Shown piece after piece: positions 1 through 6,650 of a stretch of DNA of 26,945 nucleotides; position 1 is the first letter of the stretch; each line of letters opens with the position of its first letter. Position numbers and translations under genes: made by a program. Below the pieces are notes generated by a model. It saw only the letters and a list, made by a program, of their open reading frames with translations. It was not told the DNA's origin and did no database searches. Source of the stretch: SHZI01 sp964371995 (GTDB lineage: Bacteria > Pseudomonadota > Gammaproteobacteria > Steroidobacterales > GCA-2729495); the NCBI GenBank assembly GCA_964371995.1, contig CAYJPG010000032.1, positions 1 through 26,945 of the forward strand, in the 5' to 3' direction.

Positions 1-278
1 AGCTGACGGTGCAGGTCGAACTCCAGGAGGCCGAAGTACAGCCCGAAGACATTTACCTGCTCTGCTCCGACGGCCTTCCCGACATGGTTGAAGACGAGGA
101 TATTCACTTAACGATCAGCACTTTTAATGCTAATCTTGAAATGGCAGGTCAACAGCTGATCCGGCTCAGCAATGACCACGGGGGGAAGGACAATGTCTCG
201 GTCATACTGGCGCAGGTGGTCGAACCATTCCCGGCGCGGGTCAGCGTGCTCCAGCAGATCCGCAACATCTTCGGTTAG
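1..278 (+). CDS. PP2C-type serine/threonine protein phosphatase, C-terminal part
   Basis: The reading frame is open from the first base, so the gene begins outside the window; only about the last 92 residues are present. The visible part has two late PP2C-family motifs: DIYLLCSDGLPDMV, which carries an SDG metal-ligand motif, and GGKDNVSVIL, the GG-x-DN motif near the end of the fold. PP2C enzymes remove phosphate from Ser/Thr using Mn or Mg. A GTG at position 9 is only an internal codon, because the SDG region lies in the second half of a roughly 230-260 residue domain. The stop is TAG at 276-278. The FHA gene starts 50 bases downstream on the same strand, so the pair looks like a phosphothreonine signalling module. 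A partner kinase may lie upstream, out of view. Confidence 0.85.
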   Translation, partial: LTVQVELQEAEVQPEDIYLLCSDGLPDMVEDEDIHLTISTFNANLEMAGQQLIRLSNDHGGKDNVSVILAQVVEPFPARVSVLQQIRNIFG

Positions 279-328
279 GCTTGTCGTGGCTCACACTTTC
301 ATGTCACGGCCCACAGGACAATACTGAT

Positions 329-1060
329 ATGGCACGACTGATTCTGAGCCTGGATTCGCAGGTCCTTGCCGAATTCAACATGAGCAAGGAACGGTATACC
401 GTTGGCCGGTTGCAGGACAACGATATCCGCATCGACAACCCGACGGTCAGCGGCCACCACTCATTAATCATCAATATCCTCAACGACTCCTTTCTTGAGG
501 ATCTGAACAGCACCAACGGCACCTACGTCAACGGTCGCCTGATCAAGAAGCACGCCCTGCAGAACGGCGATGTCATCACTGTCGGCCGGCACCAGCTGCG
601 CTTCGTCGACGGTGTTACCGATGACGACGCCGATGAGTTTTCACGCACGATGGTCATCGAGCGGCAGATCGGTGGTGCGGAAGCGCTGGCCAAGGCCGCT
701 GCGGTATCGGCCCAGGCAAGTGCGGCATCCGCCGCCTCAAACGGTGCGGCGGCCCGCCCGGCCGGAGCAGAACCGGCTTCGAAACCGGTTTCGGTGGGCA
801 AGGTTCAGGTACTGAATGGCTCTTTTGCGGGACGTGAGATTCCGCTCAACAAGGCACTCACCACGCTCGGACGCGCCGGTGTGCAGGTGGTGGCAATAAC
901 GCGCCGGGCAGACGGGTATCACATCGTCCAGGTGGAAAATACTGCGGATCGTGAGCCACCGAAGCTCAATGGCAAGCCGCTCGGCGCCCAGGCATGCAAG
1001 CTCGCTGACAATGACGTCGTCGAGATTATCGGCATCAAGATGGGCTTTTTCCTCGGCTGA
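329..1060 (+). CDS. FHA domain-containing protein with a second, degenerate FHA-like domain
   Basis: This is a 243-residue protein. Residues 1-95 form a clear FHA domain with the phosphothreonine-binding residues in place: GR at 26-27, SGHH at 41-44 and NSTNGTYVNG at 60-69. An Ala-rich linker (about 115-155) leads to a second domain (157-243) that keeps TLGR at 179-182 and LNGKPL at 213-218 but lacks the S-x-x-H element, so it is probably a non-binding FHA fold. FHA domains bind phosphothreonine peptides. Thr107, in SRTMVIER just after the first domain, has Ile at +3 and could be a phosphorylation and self-binding site, as in GarA-type proteins (inference). I chose ATG 329 because AGGA lies 10 bases upstream and the FHA strand begins there; an in-frame TTG at 281 would add 16 unlikely residues. 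The preceding phosphatase gene supports a role in reversible Ser/Thr phosphorylation. Confidence 0.85.
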   Translation: MARLILSLDSQVLAEFNMSKERYTVGRLQDNDIRIDNPTVSGHHSLIINILNDSFLEDLNSTNGTYVNGRLIKKHALQNGDVITVGRHQLRFVDGVTDDDADEFSRTMVIERQIGGAEALAKAAAVSAQASAASAASNGAAARPAGAEPASKPVSVGKVQVLNGSFAGREIPLNKALTTLGRAGVQVVAITRRADGYHIVQVENTADREPPKLNGKPLGAQACKLADNDVVEIIGIKMGFFLG

Positions 1061-1062
1061 AG

Positions 1063-2187
1063 TCAGTCTGGCCGGTCTGGCCCGCCCTCAAGGCGTACCG
1101 CCACACGCCTGTTGATACCCGTCATCAGCGTCCAGGGAATGGTGTTGGCGGCTGCCGCCACGTCTTCCACACTGGGTCCGTCACCCCACAGGACCACCCG
1201 GTCACCGATCGCCACACCCGGCACATCGCTGACATCGACACCGATCATGTCCATTGATACCCGGCCGACCAGGGTACCGAAAGCCTCGCCGATACCCACC
1301 GGCGTACCGCTACGAGCATGCCAGGGATAACCGTCCGCGTAACCTGCGGCGGCCAGTCCAAGCAGGCTGTCCCGCGGCGCCACCCAGTGTCCGCCATAGC
1401 CAACCCGCTGCCCCTTGCGAACCGGCTTGACCGAAATCAGCCGCGTTTCAAAGGACATCGCCGGCTGCAATCCAAGCTCCGCTGCTGATCGCGACCGGAT
1501 CGGCGATGCGCCGAAAAGCATGAGGCCGGGCCTGACCCAGTTACGCCCGGTATAAGGAAGTATTCCGTTGTTTCGCACTGCGTCCGGCCACTGCAGGATC
1601 GCTGCCGAGTTGGCAATACTCACATCGCCACGCCAGTTCCTCAGCAGTGCCCCGAAGTTTGCAAGTTGCTCTCCAGTCGCAGCATCCTGCCGGTCGTCGG
1701 CACAGGCCAGATGACTCATCAGCGTGATACCGCTGACGGCCGGGCACTGATTCAGACGGGTGATCGCATCCGGCACTGCGGAGGCAGGCATGCCAAGGCG
1801 TGACATACCGGTATCAACCTTGAGCCAGCACCAGACAGGCGCGGTGCCGCCAGACTTCTCCAGCAGTACCAGCTGCTCCGGCGCATGGACCACGATATCG
1901 ATGGCAAGATCCGCAGCAGCACGCACCTCCTCAGCCGTCATGCACCCACCCAGTATCACCAGACGCTTGCGGATACCTGCCTCTCGCAGCTGTACCGCTT
2001 CTTCGAGCCGGGCGACGGCAAATGCATCGGCAGAATCGAGTATGCGCGCAACCTGGATCAGGCCGTGCCCATAGGCATTCGCCTTGATTACCGCCAGCAC
2101 GGGACAACCCGGAGCGGCCAGACGGACTTGCTGTAGGTTACTGCGCAGTGCGGCCGGGCGAATCACTGCGACCGGCGCCGGGGTCAC
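1063..2187 (-). CDS. alr: Alanine racemase
   Basis: This PLP-dependent enzyme interconverts L- and D-alanine, supplying D-Ala for peptidoglycan. The 374-residue length is typical. The PLP lysine is K35 in VIKANAYGHG, and the second catalytic base is probably Y264 in RVGYGGHW. The GRVSMDM segment (308-314) and a C-terminal LMTGINRRVAVRL are also family hallmarks. The GTG start at 2187 overlaps the dnaB stop by four bases (GTGA), with GAGGGG a few bases upstream, so translation is probably coupled to dnaB. The dnaB-alr order is conserved in Pseudomonas-like genomes. It is the last gene of the run that starts at rnr, and its stop lies two bases from the stop of the convergent FHA gene. It could be the biosynthetic (Alr) or catabolic (DadX) paralogue; its place beside dnaB favours Alr. 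Confidence 0.95.
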   Translation of the reverse strand: MTPAPVAVIRPAALRSNLQQVRLAAPGCPVLAVIKANAYGHGLIQVARILDSADAFAVARLEEAVQLREAGIRKRLVILGGCMTAEEVRAAADLAIDIVVHAPEQLVLLEKSGGTAPVWCWLKVDTGMSRLGMPASAVPDAITRLNQCPAVSGITLMSHLACADDRQDAATGEQLANFGALLRNWRGDVSIANSAAILQWPDAVRNNGILPYTGRNWVRPGLMLFGASPIRSRSAAELGLQPAMSFETRLISVKPVRKGQRVGYGGHWVAPRDSLLGLAAAGYADGYPWHARSGTPVGIGEAFGTLVGRVSMDMIGVDVSDVPGVAIGDRVVLWGDGPSVEDVAAAANTIPWTLMTGINRRVAVRLEGGPDRPD

Positions 2188-3566
2188 CTGAACCCCTCAA
2201 CTTCAGGCGCATAGTTTTCGAACTTGGTAAAGCGGCCGAGGAAGGTCAGCGGAAACTCGCCGATCGGTCCGTTTCGCTGTTTGGCGATATGAATGTCTGC
2301 GATCCCTTTGCGCGGACTGTCCGAGTTGTACACCTCATCCCGATAGATGAAAAGGATCAGGTCTGCGTCCTGCTCGATTGCGCCCGATTCACGCAGGTCA
2401 GACATCACCGGCTTCTTGTCGGTACGCGACTCGACACTGCGGTTCAGCTGGGAGAGCGCGATGATCGGCACATTCAGCTCACGCGCCAGCGCCTTAAGCC
2501 CGCGGGATATCTCCGAGATCTCGGTGGCGCGGTTCTCGGAAGCACCCGCCACACGCATCAACTGCAGATAATCGACGACGATCAGGTCGAGTCCGCGCTC
2601 CCGCTGCAGACGCCGGGCCCGCGCCCTGACTTCGGTTGGCGTCATCGCGGGCGTGTCATCGATATAGATCGGCGCTTCCTGCATCTGCTGAATCGCGCCG
2701 TTGATACGCGGCCAGTCGTCATCACTGAACCGTCCGTTACGCAGATGCGACTGGTCAACGCGACCCAGGGAGGAAACCATACGGAATGCAAGCTGCTCGA
2801 CCGACATTTCCATACTGAATACAGCTGCCGACTTGCGCGCGCCCAGAGCCGCATTCTCGGCGATGTTCAGCGCCAAAGAAGTCTTGCCCATCGACGGACG
2901 CCCGGCAATGATGATCAGGTCACCGCCCTGCAGTCCGGCAGTAAATTCGTCCAGCTTGTTGAAGCCCGTCGGCAGACCCGTGATCGCACCCGGCGACTGA
3001 TGCAGCAGATCCAGGCGCTCAACCGTACCGGTCAGCACCTCACTGAGACGTACGAACCCTGATCCGCGGCGTTGACCGCGTTCAGCGATCTCGAACACAC
3101 GACGTTCCGCTTCATCGACCAGCTCGGCAATCGGGCGGCCTTCGGGACGGTAGGCGAGCCCGGCAATGTCGTTGCCGACCTCGATCAGGCGTCTGAGCAG
3201 CGCACGCTCACGAATGATCCGTGCGTAATTGCCGACATTGGCCGCACTCGGCGTGTCGTTGACGAGTTCGCTGAGATAGGCGGTACTGCCGGCATCGGCC
3301 AGCTCACCACGCGAGGCCAGATGGGCCGACAGCGTTACCGGGTCTGCCGGCTGGCTGCGTTCGGAAAGCTCCTGGACGGCGGCAAAGATCAGGCGGTGGT
3401 CCGGGCGGAAGAAGTCGGCAGAACTGACCAGATCGGCAATCCGGTCCCAGCTGCTGTTGTCGAGCATCAGCCCGCCCAGCAGGGCCTGCTCGGCCTGAAT
3501 GGAGCTTGGGGGTACCGGCAGTTCCGCCAGCGCCCCCGCTTCGCGCCGGGGACCAGAAGTCGCCAC
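2184..3566 (-). CDS. dnaB: Replicative DNA helicase DnaB
   Basis: DnaB is the hexameric 5'-3' helicase that unwinds DNA at the replication fork. From the GTG at 3566 it has 460 residues, the usual size. An N-terminal DnaB domain (about 20-125) precedes a RecA-like ATPase with Walker A GRPSMGKT (222-229) and Walker B LIVVDYLQLM (328-337). SQLNRSVE and the C-terminal HIAKQRNGPIGE are also typical. I chose GTG 3566 because AAGGGGG lies at ideal distance upstream. A longer in-frame TTG start at 3623 would overlap rplI and add 19 residues rich in Lys and Arg with no family counterpart. The gene follows rplI by 25 bases and overlaps alr by 4 bases. Confidence 0.96.
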   Translation of the reverse strand: MATSGPRREAGALAELPVPPSSIQAEQALLGGLMLDNSSWDRIADLVSSADFFRPDHRLIFAAVQELSERSQPADPVTLSAHLASRGELADAGSTAYLSELVNDTPSAANVGNYARIIRERALLRRLIEVGNDIAGLAYRPEGRPIAELVDEAERRVFEIAERGQRRGSGFVRLSEVLTGTVERLDLLHQSPGAITGLPTGFNKLDEFTAGLQGGDLIIIAGRPSMGKTSLALNIAENAALGARKSAAVFSMEMSVEQLAFRMVSSLGRVDQSHLRNGRFSDDDWPRINGAIQQMQEAPIYIDDTPAMTPTEVRARARRLQRERGLDLIVVDYLQLMRVAGASENRATEISEISRGLKALARELNVPIIALSQLNRSVESRTDKKPVMSDLRESGAIEQDADLILFIYRDEVYNSDSPRKGIADIHIAKQRNGPIGEFPLTFLGRFTKFENYAPEVEGFR

Positions 3567-3571
3567 GTCTG

Positions 3572-3578
3572 CCCCCTT
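3572..3578 (-). promoter_or_regulatory. Strong Shine-Dalgarno that sets the dnaB start
   Basis: On the minus strand AAGGGGG ends six bases before GTG 3566. It lies between the rplI stop (3592) and dnaB. No comparable purine run precedes the upstream TTG at 3623, so this site decides the start. Confidence 0.7.
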
Positions 3579-3591
3579 CGCCGTTACTGAC

Positions 3592-4056
3592 TCAGCCTTG
3601 TGCCGCGGCTTCCTCGGCAACAACGCTGATACGGATCACGGCATTTACATCGGAATGGAAATGAAGTTCTATCGAGTGCTCGCCGACCGTGCGGATCGGG
3701 CCTTCTGGCAGCCGGACTTCGCTGCGCTTCACCAGCACACCGGCAGTGGTGCAGGCCTCGGCGATGTCTGCGGTACCCAGTGAACCATAAAGTTTGCCCT
3801 CGGTGCCGGCCTTGGCGGTCAACTGGATTTCCAGCTTGACCACGTTTGCTGCACGGGTCTGGGCAACAGCAAGTTCATCTTGCTGCTTCGCCTCCAGGTC
3901 GGCCCGGCGCGCCTCGAAAACCGCGATATTGGCCGACGTTGCCAGCGTAGCCTTGCCGCGCGGGAGCAGGAAATTCCGTCCATAGCCGGACCGGACCTTG
4001 ACGCGATCACCGATCACACCGAGATTCTCAACCTTCTCAAGCAGAATTACGTCCAT
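3592..4056 (-). CDS. rplI: 50S ribosomal protein L9
   Basis: This is the large-subunit protein bL9, a two-domain protein joined by a long helix. The N-terminal domain is unmistakable: MDVILLEKVENLG, then VKVRSGYGRNFLLPRGKA. The Glu/Gln/Ala-rich connecting helix and the C-terminal domain with KLYGSLG and LHFHSDV follow. The 154 residues match the usual 147-155. The ATG start is preceded by GAGAG. The gene lies between the DUF2232 gene (46 bases) and dnaB (25 bases), as part of the rpsF-rpsR-rplI ribosomal operon. Just upstream is a GC-rich hairpin at 4085-4100. Confidence 0.98.
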   Translation of the reverse strand: MDVILLEKVENLGVIGDRVKVRSGYGRNFLLPRGKATLATSANIAVFEARRADLEAKQQDELAVAQTRAANVVKLEIQLTAKAGTEGKLYGSLGTADIAEACTTAGVLVKRSEVRLPEGPIRTVGEHSIELHFHSDVNAVIRISVVAEEAAAQG

Positions 4057-4084
4057 TGCTTCGCTCTCTATCCGTTACGCGTGT

Positions 4085-4100
4085 CGCGCCGAGGGGCGCG
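4085..4100 (-). promoter_or_regulatory. GC-only hairpin between the DUF2232 gene and rplI
   Basis: CGCGCC and GGCGCG form a perfect six-pair stem around a four-base loop. It sits in the 46-base gap, two bases past the DUF2232 stop and about 30 bases before rplI. No T-run follows on the minus strand, so it is not a standard intrinsic terminator. It could slow 3' decay, attenuate read-through, or be incidental in GC-rich DNA. Confidence 0.4.
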
Positions 4101-4102
4101 TA

Positions 4103-5002
4103 TTAAACCACATTCGTCCTGCTTCGGCGCAGGCTGATCAGGTTATCCACGATACCAACCGTCATCAGCCCGACCAGCAGCAACCCCGCCAGCGAGGCAC
4201 TTAACATCAGCGGGCCATACAGCACAACCGACCAGAACCGTGGCCAGCGGTAGTGGTCAGCAGTCCAGTGCAAGACCGCCAACCCCTGCGCCACAAACCC
4301 CGTCGCCAATACCAGCAGTACGCCGGTACCCGCATCTTTCAACCCCAGGCCGATTGCCGCCAGTCCCGCCAGCACTGCAGCGGTCAGTGCCCGGCCCAGC
4401 CGCAATTGCAGCACCTGTCTGCGCCAGCCCGCGCGATCCCCGCTGACGGCCAGCGACCCGCCAAGCAGCAGCGCGATCAGGACGCTCATCAGCACGCTGG
4501 CTGCAATCACGCCATACATCAGGGCGGCGAGGCGCCCCAGCCAGTCTGCGGGCAAGCCTTCGTTCTGCGGCAGTCCAGCCGAGCGGATCAGTTGCTCGAG
4601 TACCGGCAACCAGTAGCTGCGCGCATCCGGCAGAACCAGGCCGCTCAGGAATACGGCGATTACAGCAACCGCCACCAGCAGTTGTACCGCCAGATCGAAT
4701 GAACCGGTCCGGCCGAGTACATGCCCACCCAGCAATGCCCCGGCCCACATGGTCAGCGCACCGACCACAGCCGAATCCCAGGGACCGCCGCTGAGCGCGA
4801 GCAGCACGACGAGAATACCGACACCTGCCAGGCAGTCGGTGAGGGCTACCCGCCAGCCGAGCGTTGCAGCAGTCATGGCCACCACTGCCCCACTGAACAG
4901 ATTGACAAGCGGCAGCAGCAGGGTGCCGGCGACCAAAACAATACGCGACCGCCGGTTGCTGCTTAACCAGTTGGCCAGACGAGTCATCACCGGATACGGC
5001 AC
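4103..5002 (-). CDS. DUF2232 (YybS-like) polytopic membrane protein
   Basis: This 299-residue inner-membrane protein has about eight hydrophobic segments, roughly at 21-46, 52-71, 76-97, 104-124, 157-183, 205-220, 226-246 and 256-286. The C-terminal VDNLISLRRS resembles the ending of the DUF2232/YybS family as I remember it. Pseudomonas-type genomes carry a similar uncharacterised gene at this spot between rpsR and rplI. No function is established and no catalytic motif is visible. The start is uncertain: GTG 5002 gives the longest form, while ATG 4987 gives MTRLANWLSSNRRSR; neither has a convincing Shine-Dalgarno. It lies 37 bases after rpsR and 46 bases before rplI, so it is co-transcribed with ribosomal protein genes. 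Its consistent placement suggests a link to growth rate or envelope expansion, but that is inference. Confidence 0.75.
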   Translation of the reverse strand: MPYPVMTRLANWLSSNRRSRIVLVAGTLLLPLVNLFSGAVVAMTAATLGWRVALTDCLAGVGILVVLLALSGGPWDSAVVGALTMWAGALLGGHVLGRTGSFDLAVQLLVAVAVIAVFLSGLVLPDARSYWLPVLEQLIRSAGLPQNEGLPADWLGRLAALMYGVIAASVLMSVLIALLLGGSLAVSGDRAGWRRQVLQLRLGRALTAAVLAGLAAIGLGLKDAGTGVLLVLATGFVAQGLAVLHWTADHYRWPRFWSVVLYGPLMLSASLAGLLLVGLMTVGIVDNLISLRRSRTNVV

Positions 5003-5039
5003 CGCTACTGACGCGCAGTAGCAGCGCTGCGGATCAGTT

Positions 5040-5264
5040 TCAGTGCTTGTCTGTATATGGCAGCAGGGCCAGGAACCGGGCCCGCTTCACGGCGGCCGCC
5101 AGCTGGCGCTGATAACGCGACTTTGTGCCGGTAATCCGGCTCGGGACGATTTTCCCGGTCTCCGTCACATAGGCCCGCAGTGTTTCGAGATCCTTGTAGT
5201 CGATCTCCTTGACGCCCTCAGCCGTAAACTTGCAGAACTTGCGACGCCGAAAATACTTGCTCAT
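5040..5264 (-). CDS. rpsR: 30S ribosomal protein S18
   Basis: This is bS18, which binds next to S6 on the platform of the small subunit. The 74-residue sequence is typical: basic start MSKYFRRRKFCKF, central IDYKDLETLRAYVTETGKI, then PSRITGTKSRYQRQL and LALLPYTDKH. The ATG start has GAGGAC upstream at good distance. It follows rpsF by 38 bases with no priB between them, unlike E. coli. The DUF2232 gene follows 37 bases later. Confidence 0.98.
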   Translation of the reverse strand: MSKYFRRRKFCKFTAEGVKEIDYKDLETLRAYVTETGKIVPSRITGTKSRYQRQLAAAVKRARFLALLPYTDKH

Positions 5265-5302
5265 TTAACTGTCCTCAATTCGAACCGGATGACGGATGAT
5301 GG

Positions 5303-5740
5303 TCAGGCTGCGTCTGCGGGCGTATCCGCATCCGCTGTATCGTCATCATCGGCGTCTCCGGCTGGTACGCGCACATCGGCTGCATCATCGCTACGGTCTG
5401 CACCTGGGCGACCGGGTTCCTCTGCGGCCTTGACCAGTGGTGAAGCATCGGTAACCGCCTCATCGCGCTGCATGACGAGGTGCCGCAGCACTGCATCACT
5501 GAACCGGAACGCACCGACAAGCTCGGCCAGCGTTTCCTGACCACACTCGATATTCATGAGCAGGTAATGGGCTTTGTGGACCTTGTGTATCGAGTGCGCC
5601 AGCTGGCGCCGGCCCCAGTCTTCGACACGGTGTACGTTACCGCCACCGGCGGCGATCATTGTGCGATAGCGCTCGAGCATCGCAGCGACCTGCTCGCTCT
5701 GGTCAGGATGAACGAGCACGACTATTTCGTAGTGACGCAT
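5303..5740 (-). CDS. rpsF: 30S ribosomal protein S6 with an acidic C-terminal tail
   Basis: This is bS6, which pairs with S18 on the 30S platform. It begins MRHYEIVVLVHPDQSEQV and contains the conserved VHRVEDWGRRQLAHSIHK region and HYLLMNIEC. The start is ATG 5740, set by AGGAG six bases upstream; a longer open frame to 5770 lacks support. The core fold ends near residue 100. The remaining 40 or so residues are a low-complexity tail rich in Asp, Ala and Pro, ending in DADTPADAA, making a 145-residue protein. E. coli S6 also has an acidic tail, but it ends in Glu residues that RimK extends; this tail has no terminal Glu pair. The 108-base gap upstream probably holds the promoter or leader of the ribosomal operon. 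Confidence 0.96.
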   Translation of the reverse strand: MRHYEIVVLVHPDQSEQVAAMLERYRTMIAAGGGNVHRVEDWGRRQLAHSIHKVHKAHYLLMNIECGQETLAELVGAFRFSDAVLRHLVMQRDEAVTDASPLVKAAEEPGRPGADRSDDAADVRVPAGDADDDDTADADTPADAA

Positions 5741-5848
5741 GTTATCTCCTCGTGGATTACAGCCACCCATCCATGTGGTGTGGCAAGGACCGGTCAGTGC
5801 GGCTGGCTCAACACTGTGGTGCGGCAGCCATTGTCCGGGTGGCGCATC
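5741..5848 (-). promoter_or_regulatory. rpsF leader region
   Basis: This is the 108-base gap between rlmB and rpsF. Next to the AGGAG of rpsF there is a short stem, GCCAC (5762-5766) with GTGGC (5780-5784), and further upstream an eight-base palindrome GACCGGTC. Many bacteria regulate rpsF-rpsR through an S6:S18-binding leader hairpin. I can show a hairpin in the right place but cannot confirm the consensus. No good sigma-70 promoter is visible. Confidence 0.35.
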
Positions 5849-6613
5849 CTACCGGAGCTGACCGGCTCCCGGCAACCGCGCAGCGCGCTGACGGACGCAT
5901 TCATAGAGGCAAATGCCCGCCGCCACCGCTACATTCAGGCTGCTGACGGCGCCCTGCATCGGCAGGCTGACCAGGTAGTCGCAGGTCTCGCGGGTCAGGC
6001 GGCGCATGCCTTCACCCTCCCCGCCCAGCACCAGCGCGGTGCCTGCAGTACCCAGGTCCAGGTCATAAAGTGACTCGCCGGCCCCGGCATCAGCACCCAC
6101 GATCCACAGCCCCTGCTCCTTGATGCTTTCCAGAAAACGGACCAGATTGCCAACCTGGGCGATGGCCTGGCTTTCAGCGGCGCCTGCCGCCACCTTGCTC
6201 ACTACCGGGGTCAGGTCGACATTCCGGTTCCGCGCCACCACCACAAGGTCAGCACCGGCCCCGTCTGCCGCCCGCAGGCAGGCACCGAAGTTCCGCGGAT
6301 CCTGAACCCCGTCGAGCACCAGTACGAGCGGGCGTTCAATCGCTGCGAGCAGTTCGCGGGCCGCCGATTCCGACAAGGGACCGGATTCGGTAGCGCTCGC
6401 CGCAACGCCCTGATGTTTGATGGTGCCCGTCAGGCGCTCCAGCTCCTCGGCAGACACCGGCAGCACACGGCTCGCCCTGGGCAAAACCTCAACCAGCCGT
6501 GCGTGGCGCTCAGCGCCCAGGTCAGTCTGCAGATAAACGCATTCAACCGTATCCGGACGGGTCAGCAATACCTGCCGGACTGCGTGAATGCCATAAAGAA
6601 TCCTCGGCGCCAT
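5849..6613 (-). CDS. rlmB: 23S rRNA (guanosine-2'-O-)-methyltransferase RlmB
   Basis: This is a SPOUT/TrmH-family enzyme that 2'-O-methylates a guanosine in the 23S rRNA peptidyl-transferase region (G2251 in E. coli). From ATG 6613 it has 254 residues beginning MAPRILYGIHAVRQVL. An N-terminal substrate-binding domain (about 1-75) precedes the knotted methyltransferase domain. The three SPOUT motifs are visible: DPRNFGACLRAADGAGA, LVLGGEGEGMRRLT and LPMQGAVSSLNVAVA. An open frame to 6730 overlaps rnr and is not needed. It follows rnr by 37 bases; rnr-rlmB is a conserved pair. Confidence 0.96.
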   Translation of the reverse strand: MAPRILYGIHAVRQVLLTRPDTVECVYLQTDLGAERHARLVEVLPRASRVLPVSAEELERLTGTIKHQGVAASATESGPLSESAARELLAAIERPLVLVLDGVQDPRNFGACLRAADGAGADLVVVARNRNVDLTPVVSKVAAGAAESQAIAQVGNLVRFLESIKEQGLWIVGADAGAGESLYDLDLGTAGTALVLGGEGEGMRRLTRETCDYLVSLPMQGAVSSLNVAVAAGICLYECVRQRAARLPGAGQLR

Positions 6614-6650
6614 AGCTCGTCTTTCCGTCCCGACCTGGTCCGTGGCCACT

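Noticed and set aside
2148..3062. Plus-strand open frame of about 300 codons antisense to dnaB
   Set aside because: The opposite strand is unmistakably dnaB. Long antisense frames are expected in GC-rich coding DNA, and this translation has no recognisable domain.
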